From Bryobacteraceae bacterium (GTDB taxonomy: Bacteria; Acidobacteriota; Terriglobia; Bryobacterales; Bryobacteraceae), in assembly GCA_023384675.1 (NCBI GenBank), contig JAHDVK010000001.1, forward strand, positions 276,404 to 340,403: a stretch of DNA of 64,000 bases, written 5' to 3'. This document shows, one piece after another, positions 8,306-17,253 of this stretch. Under the pieces are notes generated by a model. It was given only the letters and a program-made list of their open reading frames with translations. It did not search any database and was not told the DNA's origin. The position numbers and the translations under genes are program-made. How positions within the stretch are numbered: the stretch's first letter is position 1; every line of letters begins with the position of its first letter.

Positions 8306-9616
8306 ATGAGAACAACTACCAGCCAAACCGTGGCGCCGCCCGCCCGGCCGTCGCATAGGAAGACGGCGGTAATTGGACTGGTCTGCCTGCTCAGCGCGTG
8401 GGGCGCGGTGTTGAGTGTCAGGGAAACGCCTCTGGGGGCGGGGAGTCCGTTGGCGGGGACGCTGGCTGTGCCCGCGGGAGGTGAGGGCGAGCAAGAGCAG
8501 GGCGGGCCGCGTCTGGTGTACCCCTATAGTGTGATCCCTGGCGGGGTGACGAGCGCCGGTGAGCTTGAGGCCGCGGTGGAAAACGATCCCGTAGTCCGCG
8601 AGCACTACCGGGGGTTCAACTTGCGGAAGGTTCGGGTTAAAACCCTCGAAAATGACCGTTTTGCGTATGTTTCCTACCGCGTGAAGGGCAACGTTTACTG
8701 GACGAAGAACAAGCTCCGGCTGGCGCAGGGCGAAAAGGTACTCACGGATGGGGTGAATGTGGTGCGGGCGCGCTGCGGGAACCGGGTCTCGGACGCACCG
8801 ATGGCCGGGGTGAGCCTGCTGGAGCCCCCGGAGGCGGTTTTCGATTCGCCGGTGCTGCCGGCGCCGCTTCGGGCGATGAGCACGCCGCCGCCGCCGGTGG
8901 AAGTGGCGGAAGCGCCGCCCATCGAAGCGGCGCCAGTTCCGGCGGTGGTCCCTGTGCCGGGCGCGACGCCCGGTGGACCGGGAGCGTATCTGGCGTTCCT
9001 CGGCAATCCTTTGGGGCCGGGTGGCGCGCCGATTTCTCCGCCGGGCGCGGCGCCGCCGCCTGGAGGACCGGGCGCGCCGCCGCCGGTGACGCCGCCGGTG
9101 CAGCCGCCGCCACCCCCGGCGCCGCCGGGCACGCCGCCGGGCGGACCTCCTGGCACACCGCCGACGACACCTCCGGGCACGCCGCCGGGCGGGCCTCCGG
9201 GGACACCGCCATCGAGTCCGCCGGGAAGTCCTCCGGGGCCGCCACAAACGACGCCGCCGGGCACTCCTCCGGCGACGCCGCCGCCGACTCCTCCTGGCCT
9301 GCCACCGGGCACGCCGAGCGCGCCACCTCCGCTCGGCCCTCCGGGCGTGCCGCCATCCACACCTCCAACGACGCCACCGGTGGAGCCGCCTGCGCCGCCG
9401 CCCTCGATCTTCGAGCCGCCTTCGCCGGAGGGACCATTCCCGCCGGGACCGCCGCCGCCTTCGGACCCGCCGGGTGTGGATCCGCCGGATCCGCTTGCGC
9501 CGCCGGATATTCCGCCACCTCCGCCGACGCCCATTCCGGAGCCGTCGACTTACGCGATGATGGCGGCGGGATTGGCGGTGCTGGCCGCGGTGCACCAGCG
9601 GCGTCGAGCGCGGTAG
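8306..9616 (+). CDS. PEP-CTERM-type surface protein with long Pro/Gly-rich stalk
   Basis: A 436-residue secreted protein. An N-terminal signal anchor is seen at about 21-40 (TAVIGLVCLLSAWGAVLSV). A globular domain of about 120 residues (50-180) contains VYPYSVIPGGVTSAGELEAAVENDP. Residues about 195-405 are a low-complexity stalk built from PPG, GTPPG and PPTPPG units. The C-terminus is PIPEPSTYAMMAAGLAVLAAVHQRRRAR, a textbook PEP-CTERM signal: PEP motif, hydrophobic helix, basic tail. Exosortase would cleave and anchor it to the envelope; no exosortase gene is in the window. A Gly-rich open frame on the opposite strand is an artefact of the biased codons. Confidence 0.85.
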   Translation: MRTTTSQTVAPPARPSHRKTAVIGLVCLLSAWGAVLSVRETPLGAGSPLAGTLAVPAGGEGEQEQGGPRLVYPYSVIPGGVTSAGELEAAVENDPVVREHYRGFNLRKVRVKTLENDRFAYVSYRVKGNVYWTKNKLRLAQGEKVLTDGVNVVRARCGNRVSDAPMAGVSLLEPPEAVFDSPVLPAPLRAMSTPPPPVEVAEAPPIEAAPVPAVVPVPGATPGGPGAYLAFLGNPLGPGGAPISPPGAAPPPGGPGAPPPVTPPVQPPPPPAPPGTPPGGPPGTPPTTPPGTPPGGPPGTPPSSPPGSPPGPPQTTPPGTPPATPPPTPPGLPPGTPSAPPPLGPPGVPPSTPPTTPPVEPPAPPPSIFEPPSPEGPFPPGPPPPSDPPGVDPPDPLAPPDIPPPPPTPIPEPSTYAMMAAGLAVLAAVHQRRRAR

Positions 9617-9789
9617 CGCTCGGGGTCGAGAGCGGTCTGGGTTAGGCTCCGAGCACGGGCATAAAACAGGAGTCCCCCTCCCTTACGGTCGGGGCTTGTA
9701 CACCAGGCGGCCGTTCGGACAGGGGGGAGACACGACGCTGGTCTTTGCCTGACGGCGGATGCTGGCGGGTGGGTTACGCGGGGAGGGGA

Positions 9790-10641
9790 TCAGAAGCCTC
9801 CGGCCATTGAGGAGACCATGCGGAACCAGCCGAACATTTTCACGAAGCAGAAGGCTACCACCAGCAACAGTACGACCAGGATTGCGGACCAGGCGCGTTC
9901 GGCGGGGTGGGTGTCGAGGAGCTTCGGGGTGCCAGCGATCCAGGCGCTGACGAAGCCCGTTACCAGGCCGCCGATGTGGGCGGCGTTGTCGATTCGCAGC
10001 GGCAGCAGGCCGAAGAGCAGGCCGTAGATGGCCCAGCGGATATAGACCTGCTTGATCATCGCGGCTTCCGGGGTCTTGTGGATCACGCCGAGCGCGATCA
10101 TGGCGCCGATCAATCCGAACAGCCCCGCCGACGCGCCCACGGAAACGTTCTGCGTGAAGTAGGCCGAAGCCGTGAAGCCGCCGATCGTGGAGAGGATGTA
10201 GATGGAGGCCATGCGCTTCTGACCGTAGAGCATCTCGGAGTTCGCGCCCACGTCCATCAGCGCCCAGGTGTTGAACATGATGTGCATGAGCCCGCCGTGC
10301 AGGGCGCCGGCCGTAATCAGCCGCCACCATTCACCGCCCTGGAACATAGCGATCGGCCAGCTTGCGCCGAAACTGATGAGCGTCTTTACGTCCAGCCCGA
10401 GGAGCGCGCCGGTATTGCCCGCTTTCATGCTCGCGAGCACGGTCACCATGTACATGCCGAGATTGACGGTCAGAATCAAGGTGGTGACGAAGCGCGCGGC
10501 CGGAATCAGGCCGCCCAGCAGCGGCGCGGGGTCGCGGCGGTCCACCGCGCGCGGGCCGACGGGCGTTTCGCAGTAGGGACAGACTTTGTCCTTGGTGGTG
10601 ATAAAGGCCCGGCAATGCGGGCACATACGGCGGGTATCCAC
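9790..10641 (-). CDS. Rhomboid-family intramembrane serine protease with zinc ribbon
   Basis: A 283-residue protein. The N-terminus has a small zinc ribbon (CPHC at about residues 8-11 and CPYC at 22-25), followed by six or seven TM helices. The rhomboid catalytic pair is visible: the nucleophile Ser in SVGASAGLFGLIGA and His in DNAAHIGGLVTGF. The L1 loop region has GGEWWRLITAGALHGGLMHIMFN, matching the family's WRxxT/HxxxxHxxxN. It would cleave membrane proteins within the bilayer; the substrate is unknown. It is convergent with the PEP-CTERM gene and divergent from the secreted M3 peptidase. The 170 bases after its stop hold nothing I recognise. Confidence 0.92.
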   Translation of the reverse strand: MDTRRMCPHCRAFITTKDKVCPYCETPVGPRAVDRRDPAPLLGGLIPAARFVTTLILTVNLGMYMVTVLASMKAGNTGALLGLDVKTLISFGASWPIAMFQGGEWWRLITAGALHGGLMHIMFNTWALMDVGANSEMLYGQKRMASIYILSTIGGFTASAYFTQNVSVGASAGLFGLIGAMIALGVIHKTPEAAMIKQVYIRWAIYGLLFGLLPLRIDNAAHIGGLVTGFVSAWIAGTPKLLDTHPAERAWSAILVVLLLVVAFCFVKMFGWFRMVSSMAGGF

Positions 10642-10732
10642 TACCTTCCATTCTAACCGCCGCGTGGCCGGAGACAGGCTCCACCACCGTTGGGAGGTGC
10701 TAGGCTGACAAATGACGCACTACATACCCGAC

Positions 10733-10739
10733 AGGAGGT
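10733..10739 (+). promoter_or_regulatory. Strong Shine-Dalgarno site
   Basis: AGGAGGT lies six bases before the ATG at 10746 and fixes that start for the secreted M3 peptidase. Most genes in this window have weaker sites, so this one is probably well translated. Confidence 0.8.
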
Positions 10740-10745
10740 CAGGAA

Positions 10746-12890
10746 ATGAGGCATTCGCTTCGTTGCGCCCATAAATTCACGGTTCCGGCGATGCTTGCGG
10801 CCCTTTGCCTGTGGCCCGGCGCGCTGCCTGCGCAGACCCAAACCGCCATGAAAGAAAACATCCTATTGAAACCCTGGAGCGGCCCCTACGGCGGCGTTCC
10901 GCCGTTCGATCAGGTCCGGATCGCCGATTTCAAGCCGGCCCTCGAACAGGGCATGGCCGAAAGCCGGAGCGCGATGGAGGCGATCACAGCAAGCAAGGAG
11001 CCGCCCAGCTTCGAGAACACGATCGTGGCGATGGAGCGGATGGACGCCACGCTCGACCGCGTGCGGGCGATTTACAGTACCTGGGCCGGGACGATGTCCA
11101 GCGGCGAATTCCGCGCGGTGGAAACCGAGATGGCGCCGAAGCTGGCCGCGCACCGCGACCAAGTGCACCAGAATGCGGCGCTGTTCAAGCGGATCGAGGC
11201 CGTGTATCAATCGCCGGAGATGAAAAAGCTGACTCCGGAACAGCAGCGGCTGGTGTGGGATTACTACACCGATTTCGTGCGCGCCGGCGCGAAATTGAGG
11301 GAGGAACAGAAGAAGAAAATCGCAGAGATCAACCAGCGCCTTGCGACTTTGTACACGAAATTCAGCAATAACGTGCTGCGCGACGAGGAGCACTACGTTC
11401 ACTACCTGAGCAAGGATCAGTTGGGCGGGCTGCCGCAGGAGTTCGTCGCTTCGGCGGCGCAGGCGGCTTCTGAACGCGGCCGCAAGGGCGAGTATGCGGT
11501 GCTGAACACGCGCTCGTCGATGGATCCCTTCCTGACGTACAGCACGGAACGCGGTCTTCGCGAGAAAGTCTGGCGGACGTTTTATAGCCGCGGCGACAAC
11601 AACGACGAGTACGACAACAAGGCGATCATCAGCGAGATTCTGAAGCTGCGAGCCGAGCGGACGAAGCTGCAGGGCTACGATTCCTTCGCACACCGCGCGC
11701 TGGAAAAGCAGGTGGCCAAGACGCCCGAGGCGGCAATGAACCTGTTGATGCAGATGTGGCCCGCCGCCATCGCGCGAGTCAAGGAAGAGGTGGCCGACAT
11801 GCAGGCCATCGCCGTCAAAGAGGGCGCCCGGATCACGATTGAGCCTTGGGATTACCGTTTCTATGCCGAGAAGGTGCGTAAGGCGAAATACGATCTCGAT
11901 TCGAATGAGGTGAAGCAGTATCTGCAACTGGAGAAGCTGCGCGAGGGCATGTTCTGGGCCGCGACGAGGCTGTTCGGTTACGAATTCGCGGCGGTGACCG
12001 ATGTGCCGGTGTACCATCCCGATGTGCGCGTATGGCGCGCGAGCCAGGGGGGCAAGCACGTGGGGCTGTTCTATTTCGACCCCTACGCGCGCACCGGCAA
12101 GCGCTCAGGCGCTTGGATGAGCGCCTACCGGCCGCAGCAACGGCTCGCGGGCGAGATCTCGCCCATCGTGTCGAACAATTCGAACTTCGTGAAGGGCGCG
12201 CCGGGCCAGCCGGTATTGATCAGCTGGGACGACGCACGCACGCTGTTCCACGAGTTTGGCCACGCGCTGCACGGATTGAGTTCGAATGTCACCTATCCGG
12301 CGCAGGCCGGCACCTCGGTCGCGCGCGACTACGTGGAGTTGCCGTCGCAGATTTACGAGCGCTGGCTCGGCACCACGCAACTGCTGAACGAGTTCGCGCG
12401 CCACCACGAAACGGGCAAGGCGATGCCGAAGGAGTTGCTGGACAAGATCGAGCGTTCCGAGAAGTTCAATCAGGGCTTCCTGAGCACGGAGTTCCTCGCC
12501 AGCGCGCTGATCGACATGAAGCTGCACACGATGGGCGAGCCGGTCGAGATCGACGCCGCGAAGTATGAGCGGGAGACACTGGCCGCTCTCAACATGCCCA
12601 AGGAACTGCCCATGCGCCACCGCATGCCGCAGTTCGCGCATATCTTCTCGAGTGAAGGCTACGCGGCGGGCTACTACAGCTACCTGTGGGCCGACGCGCT
12701 CACCGCCGACGCGTGGGAGGCGTTCGAAGAGGGCAAAGGCCCCTACGACACCGAGGTGGCGAAGCGCTTCTTCGACCTGATTCTCAGCCGGGGCGACACC
12801 ATGGACCCGGCCGAGGCGTACCGCAAGTTCCGCGGGCGCGACGTGGACACCGGGGCGCTGATGCGCCATCGCGGGTTTGCGACGAAGTAG
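10746..12890 (+). CDS. Secreted M3 family peptidyl-dipeptidase (Dcp-like)
   Basis: A 714-residue zinc peptidase. The N-terminus is a signal peptide (KFTVPAMLAALCLWPGALPAQ), so it acts in the periplasm. The zinc site is HEFGH at residues 502-506 (ARTLFHEFGHALHGLSSN), followed by VARDYVELPSQIYERW, which carries the third-ligand Glu region. The C-terminal FSSEGYAAGYYSYLWADALTADAWEAF is typical of Dcp. It would release dipeptides from imported peptides. It is a paralogue of the cytosolic enzyme at 1249-3255 and convergent with the TonB receptor, with eight bases between stops. Confidence 0.94.
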   Translation: MRHSLRCAHKFTVPAMLAALCLWPGALPAQTQTAMKENILLKPWSGPYGGVPPFDQVRIADFKPALEQGMAESRSAMEAITASKEPPSFENTIVAMERMDATLDRVRAIYSTWAGTMSSGEFRAVETEMAPKLAAHRDQVHQNAALFKRIEAVYQSPEMKKLTPEQQRLVWDYYTDFVRAGAKLREEQKKKIAEINQRLATLYTKFSNNVLRDEEHYVHYLSKDQLGGLPQEFVASAAQAASERGRKGEYAVLNTRSSMDPFLTYSTERGLREKVWRTFYSRGDNNDEYDNKAIISEILKLRAERTKLQGYDSFAHRALEKQVAKTPEAAMNLLMQMWPAAIARVKEEVADMQAIAVKEGARITIEPWDYRFYAEKVRKAKYDLDSNEVKQYLQLEKLREGMFWAATRLFGYEFAAVTDVPVYHPDVRVWRASQGGKHVGLFYFDPYARTGKRSGAWMSAYRPQQRLAGEISPIVSNNSNFVKGAPGQPVLISWDDARTLFHEFGHALHGLSSNVTYPAQAGTSVARDYVELPSQIYERWLGTTQLLNEFARHHETGKAMPKELLDKIERSEKFNQGFLSTEFLASALIDMKLHTMGEPVEIDAAKYERETLAALNMPKELPMRHRMPQFAHIFSSEGYAAGYYSYLWADALTADAWEAFEEGKGPYDTEVAKRFFDLILSRGDTMDPAEAYRKFRGRDVDTGALMRHRGFATK

Positions 12891-12898
12891 GCCGCCGA

Positions 12899-15331
12899 TC
12901 AGAACTGCCAGCGCAGCGACGCCCAGGCGTTGAAGCCCGGGGCGTCGATGCCGGAGCCGTGGACGCGGTAGTTGCGGTCGGCGAGGTTATCGAGGGCGAA
13001 CTGCAGGCTCCATTGTTCTGAGAGCGGCACACCGCCGCGAAAACTCAGGCTGAGCCAGGCGGAGGTTGCCAGATAGAGGGGGATGCGTTGTCCTGCTGTC
13101 GTGATGCCGGGCAGCACGCGGGCCTGGATTTCGGCAAGCGTTTCGCCGGTGGGGGCGAAGCGCCGGTCCTGGGTGAGATACGGAGCTACGCGTGAGCCGT
13201 TGAATAAGGCGGCGATGTCATTCAGACTGCGTCCCGCGCCGATGCGTTCGTCGTCGCGGTCGCCGCCGCTGAGGCGGTTCTGGCGGCCCGCGGCGTCGGC
13301 GCGCAGTTCGAGCCAGGGCAGGCGACCGTGACCCAGCCACCGGACGGCGGCGAAGCCGGATTGCGGCGGAAGGCGGCGCATGGGGCGGTTTGGGTGCAAG
13401 TCGCGGCCTGCGATGAAGGCGTAGCCGGTTTCGAAGCGCCAGGCGCGCACGGGTTCGTAGCGGACATAGGATTCGAGACCGTAGTACCGCGCCTGTCCAT
13501 CGTTGACAAAGGCCTTCACGCCGCGTGGGTCAAACGATGTGGCCACGGTGGTGACGCCCGCGGCCTGCTGCGCGGCGGTGGGGGTGTTGGGAGTGACTGG
13601 CAGGCCCGCGAGCGCGGTGGGCAGCGCGTTCAAGGGAAAGAGGAGCGTGCGGCGGACGATGGGGTCGATGAGATCGGCATGAAAGCCGTGGGTGCGCGCG
13701 TAGATGCGCCGGGAGCGAAACGCCAGGCCCAGTTCGCCATTCCAGAGGCTCTCGGCGCGCAACCCATCGACGAGCCGGCCGATGGGCACGGCGCTCTCCG
13801 CGGCGTTGTTGCCGATGACGGCGCCGGGGGCTTCGGCGGCGGGGATTTCGTAGCCCAGGTCGTTTAAGCCCAGCGCGCCGAGGTCGTTCAGGTTGGGGGC
13901 GCGGAAGCCGCGGCCGCCGAGGGCGTGGATCTCGAAGGCGCGGGTCAGGCGGAAGGTGAGGCTGCCGTTCATCGTGACGTCGCGAAAGCTCTGCTGGGAG
14001 GCGGGCACGCCGAAGCGCGTGTCTTCGCGCGTGCGGAAGCCGATGCGGGTGAGGCGGACGCCGGCCAGCGCGCGCAAGCGGTTGTTGAATAATTCCTGCG
14101 AGCCCTGCGCATAGAGACCGCCGGTGGTGTAGCGGGAGCCATCGGGGTAGAGGGCGCGTGCGGGCGCAGCGTTGTTCCAGCGGCTGGCGGCGATGTGCTC
14201 GTCGTAGAGGTCGCCGCCGAAAGTGAGCAGCAGCCCACGGAGGAACTGCTTCGCGCCCTGCACGGAGTAGCCGTAGGTGTTGACGCGGTTTTCGTCGGTC
14301 ACGATGGTGTCGGAGACACGCATGCCCTGACGGACCGTGCCGTCGCGCATCGAGTTGAGCGAGACGTTGCCTGCCAGGCGGTCGAGACCGGCGAGCTGGA
14401 GGCGCTCATAGCGGGCGTAGGCGAAGTGAAGCCGTTGGGGTTCGAATTTCGACTGCATGCGCCCGAGCCCGCCCCAAAGATCTTTATAGCCGTCGGTGCT
14501 GGTTTGCTCGCTGTACTGATACCACGCAGTGAAGCTGTGCTTTTCCGACGGGCGGAGCGCGAGTTTGGTGTGCGCGCCGGTCTGGGAGAACGCGGTGTCG
14601 CGCATGCGGGAGCCGGTGAGCGAACGGATGAGATCGTTATCGAGGTTGAAGAGGCGGCGGAAGGTGTGGCGTGAGTCGAAGCCGCCGCCGGGGCGGAGGT
14701 CGTTGTGGCGCCGCGCCGTACCGCCGGCGAGCCAGGCCGCGCGGGCGCCGCCGAGACTGATGAGGGCGTTCGCACCGCCGGAGCGGTCGGCGGAGCCGGC
14801 GAAGAGGCCGAACTCGCCATGCCATTCGCGTGCGGTTCCATCGGCGAAGCGCGGGTCGATCGTCAGCACCTGAATGGAGCCGCCCATGGCGTCGCTGCCG
14901 TAGAGCGAGCCGGCGGGACCCAGGACGGCCTCCACCTGCCGGGCCTGTGTGGGTTCGATGAAGGCGAGGTACTGGTTCGGTCCCGAGCGGAAGGTGGAGT
15001 TATTGAAGCGGATGCCGTCGATGAGGTTGAGCACCTGATACCCGGTGAGGCCGCGGAGGAAGGGCGATACCTGCGAGGTGGAGGTCTGCTGCACCAGCAC
15101 GCCCGGTTCGCCTTCGAGCGCGTTGCCGATGGTGAGCAGCGGACGGGCGCGGAGGCCGTCTTCCTCGCGGATCAAGGCGAGGGCGGGGGATTCGGCTGCG
15201 GCTTCCTCGCGGCCAAGCGTGGCGGTGACGGTGATTGCCGTGTACACCGGTTCGGGTTTCGGGTCCTCGGGCGGCGGCGCCTGCGCGCACAGGAGCGCGG
15301 CGGGGAGCGACAGCCAGAGAACGCGAAACAT
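12899..15331 (-). CDS. TonB-dependent outer membrane receptor (heme/siderophore type)
   Basis: An 810-residue receptor with a signal peptide (MFRVLWLSLPAALLCAQ). The plug domain includes VTATLGREE near the N-terminus and RGLTGYQVLNLIDGIRFNNSTFRSGPNQYL, then VEAVLGPAGSLYGSDAMGGSIQVLT. A 22-strand-type beta barrel ends in LADRNYRVHGSGIDAPGFNAWASLRWQF, with the terminal Phe expected for outer membrane insertion. The plug sequence resembles the hemoglobin/transferrin receptor group more than the Oar-like receptors at 58.8-64 kb, and it lacks their regulatory domain. It begins 24 bases after motB on the same strand. The substrate is not identifiable from sequence. Confidence 0.9.
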   Translation of the reverse strand: MFRVLWLSLPAALLCAQAPPPEDPKPEPVYTAITVTATLGREEAAAESPALALIREEDGLRARPLLTIGNALEGEPGVLVQQTSTSQVSPFLRGLTGYQVLNLIDGIRFNNSTFRSGPNQYLAFIEPTQARQVEAVLGPAGSLYGSDAMGGSIQVLTIDPRFADGTAREWHGEFGLFAGSADRSGGANALISLGGARAAWLAGGTARRHNDLRPGGGFDSRHTFRRLFNLDNDLIRSLTGSRMRDTAFSQTGAHTKLALRPSEKHSFTAWYQYSEQTSTDGYKDLWGGLGRMQSKFEPQRLHFAYARYERLQLAGLDRLAGNVSLNSMRDGTVRQGMRVSDTIVTDENRVNTYGYSVQGAKQFLRGLLLTFGGDLYDEHIAASRWNNAAPARALYPDGSRYTTGGLYAQGSQELFNNRLRALAGVRLTRIGFRTREDTRFGVPASQQSFRDVTMNGSLTFRLTRAFEIHALGGRGFRAPNLNDLGALGLNDLGYEIPAAEAPGAVIGNNAAESAVPIGRLVDGLRAESLWNGELGLAFRSRRIYARTHGFHADLIDPIVRRTLLFPLNALPTALAGLPVTPNTPTAAQQAAGVTTVATSFDPRGVKAFVNDGQARYYGLESYVRYEPVRAWRFETGYAFIAGRDLHPNRPMRRLPPQSGFAAVRWLGHGRLPWLELRADAAGRQNRLSGGDRDDERIGAGRSLNDIAALFNGSRVAPYLTQDRRFAPTGETLAEIQARVLPGITTAGQRIPLYLATSAWLSLSFRGGVPLSEQWSLQFALDNLADRNYRVHGSGIDAPGFNAWASLRWQF

Positions 15332-15355
15332 TCTCTCTAAGCTATCAGCCCGATG

Positions 15356-16156
15356 CTACGTTCCGGTGACAGCCGCCGGCGCGGATTGCACAGGCTGGGA
15401 AAGCGAAGCTTCTTCGTTGAGGACGACTATATCGACGCGGCGGTTGCGGGCGCGGCCTTCTGGAGTTTCGTTCGGCGCCACAGGCGCGGTGTCGGCAAAG
15501 CCCGCGATGGCGAGCCGTTCGGCGGGGATGCCGAACCGGTTGGTGAACATGTCGAGCATGGCGATGCCGCGTGCCGCCGACAGGTCCCAATTGCTGCGGA
15601 AACGGGCGTTGTGGATGGGTATGGAATCGGTGTGGCCTTCGAGGCGGATGGGGTTGGGCGTGCGTTTGAGTTCGGCGGCGATCAGGGCGAGCGTGGGGAT
15701 GGTGGAGGGTTCCACCGTGTCGTTGCCCGAGGGAAAGAAGGTGGCTTCGCGCAGGCTGATGATGAGCCCGCGGCGTTCGAGCCTGACTTCGAGCCGGCCG
15801 GTTTCGATTTCTTTCTTCAGCTTCTCGTTGAGCTCCTGGAGGGACGGCAACAGTTCGATGACCTGCTGGTTGGGCGCCTTGGGCGTTTCGAGACCGAGCA
15901 GCATCGGTTTGTCCTCGGGACCGGGCGGGGGCGTTTCCTCGCGCCGGACGAGTTTTGCGATGGTCTGAGTGAGGCGGCCTTCGCTCATGGCCTGTTTGAA
16001 GGCTTCCGAGATGAGTTGCGCGCGTTCCTGATCGGTTTTCGAGTTGGCGTACATCATGACGAAGAAAGCGAAGAGGAGCGTGATGAAGTCGGCGTAGCTC
16101 ACGAGCCAGCGTTCGTGGTTCGGGTGATCGTCCTTGCGGCGGCGGCGGAGGCCCAT
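15356..16156 (-). CDS. motB: Flagellar stator protein MotB (OmpA-like domain)
   Basis: A 266-residue inner membrane protein. The N-terminus has a basic cytoplasmic leader, then WLVSYADFITLLFAFFVMMYA, the MotB TM helix with its essential proton-carrying Asp (YADFITLL). The C-terminal OmpA/MotB peptidoglycan-binding domain shows IRLEGHTDSIPIHNARFRSNWDLSAARG and ends with ARNRRVDIVV. It anchors the stator to peptidoglycan and forms the ion channel with MotA. The gene begins one base after the motA stop. No other flagellar structural genes are in the window. Confidence 0.93.
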   Translation of the reverse strand: MGLRRRRKDDHPNHERWLVSYADFITLLFAFFVMMYANSKTDQERAQLISEAFKQAMSEGRLTQTIAKLVRREETPPPGPEDKPMLLGLETPKAPNQQVIELLPSLQELNEKLKKEIETGRLEVRLERRGLIISLREATFFPSGNDTVEPSTIPTLALIAAELKRTPNPIRLEGHTDSIPIHNARFRSNWDLSAARGIAMLDMFTNRFGIPAERLAIAGFADTAPVAPNETPEGRARNRRVDIVVLNEEASLSQPVQSAPAAVTGT

Positions 16157-16157
16157 G

Positions 16158-16961
16158 TCACTTGCCCCGCGGTTTCTGGGCCGGGCGGTCCTGCTCGTCG
16201 AGAAAAGCTTCGAGTTTGAGCCGGATCAGCTTGGGATTCATGCCCTCGACGATGCCGGTGACCCCTTCGAGCATCAGCTCGCGGCGTTCGCGTTCGCTTT
16301 GCGCGCGGATCTTGATCTTGTGGGCGGCGGGAAGGAAGAACAGATTCGCGATGCCCACGCCGTAAATAGTGGCGACAAAGGCAGCGGCAATGCCGTGACC
16401 CACTTTGTTGATGTCCTTGATGTCCTCCATCACCAGGATCAGGCCCAGAACGGCGCCGATGATGCCGATGGTGGGCGCGAATCCGCCGGCGGATTCATAG
16501 ACTTTCGCCTCGCGCTCGGTCTGTTGCTCGGCGATGTCGATCTCGAGTTCCATCATGGTTCGCAGTTCCTGGAGGTCGGCCCCGTCCACGGCCAGCATCA
16601 GCGATTTGCGGAGGAACGGATCGGCGATGGCGCTGGCTTCGGCCTCGAGCGAAACGATGCCGTTCTTGCGTGCGAGGGTGGCGTAGCCGACGATGGACTC
16701 GATCGTCGCGGCGTGGCCCGCCGCCGGTTGGAAGAAGACGTCGCGCAGCCGGGCGAGAGCGCCGCGGAGCAGTTCCGGCGAATTGGCCACCATGGTGGCG
16801 CCGAACGTGCCGCCGAAGACGATCAACGCGGCGGAGATGCCGACCATCTGGTGCGGACGGCCGTTCTCGAGCCAGAAGCCGCCGAGGATCCCGGCCGCCG
16901 CGAGAAACAGCCCGGCGGCGCTGCCCAGGTCGAGGCGCTCGCCTCCGCGCGGTTTCGCCAT
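16158..16961 (-). CDS. motA: Flagellar stator protein MotA
   Basis: A 267-residue protein with four TM helices. Visible family features are GGTFGATMVANSPELL, the cytoplasmic loop with basic and acidic residues (ARLRDVF...), and the conserved ESAGGFAPTIGIIGAVLGLILVMEDI with HGIAAAFVATIYGVGIANLFFLP. The start MAKPRGGERLDLGSAAG at 16961 avoids overlap with flbD; a longer frame reading into flbD is unlikely. It forms the ion channel with MotB, immediately downstream. The operon order is flbD-motA-motB. Confidence 0.93.
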   Translation of the reverse strand: MAKPRGGERLDLGSAAGLFLAAAGILGGFWLENGRPHQMVGISAALIVFGGTFGATMVANSPELLRGALARLRDVFFQPAAGHAATIESIVGYATLARKNGIVSLEAEASAIADPFLRKSLMLAVDGADLQELRTMMELEIDIAEQQTEREAKVYESAGGFAPTIGIIGAVLGLILVMEDIKDINKVGHGIAAAFVATIYGVGIANLFFLPAAHKIKIRAQSERERRELMLEGVTGIVEGMNPKLIRLKLEAFLDEQDRPAQKPRGK

Positions 16962-16971
16962 TACGCAAACC

Positions 16972-17196
16972 TCATTGCGGTCCCGCCGCGGGATGACGAA
17001 CCGCCAGCAGGACGCCCTCATAGATCCGCTGCCTCAGGGCAACAATGCGTTCGAGCACCTCCTCGGCCGTTTCGAGCACCATGAATTTCTGCCCGCTGGT
17101 CAGAGAAATCAGCGTGTCCGGAGTGGTCTCGACGTGTTCGATCAGATCCGGATTCAGATAGAACGGGATGTTATTGAGCCGTGTCAGCCGGATCAT
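16972..17196 (-). CDS. flbD: Small flagellar protein FlbD
   Basis: A 74-residue protein matching the FlbD/FlbEr family: MIRLTRLNNIPFYLNPDLIEHVETTPDTLISLTSGQKFMVLETAEEV. The family is typically encoded next to motA/motB and flagellar genes; its exact role is poorly defined. It lies ten bases upstream of motA on the same strand and is probably the first gene of this short operon. Confidence 0.85.
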   Translation of the reverse strand: MIRLTRLNNIPFYLNPDLIEHVETTPDTLISLTSGQKFMVLETAEEVLERIVALRQRIYEGVLLAVRHPAAGPQ

Positions 17197-17253
17197 GGAG
17201 GGCCTCGACGAACATATCGGTTCCCGACAGCTGGGTGTGAATGAATGACGGCC

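Noticed and set aside
8695-9534. Gly-rich minus-strand frame opposite the PEP-CTERM protein
   Set aside because: Poly-Gly arises from the reverse complement of Pro codons (CCN to NGG). There is no start signal, and the plus strand has a signal anchor and PEP-CTERM tail.
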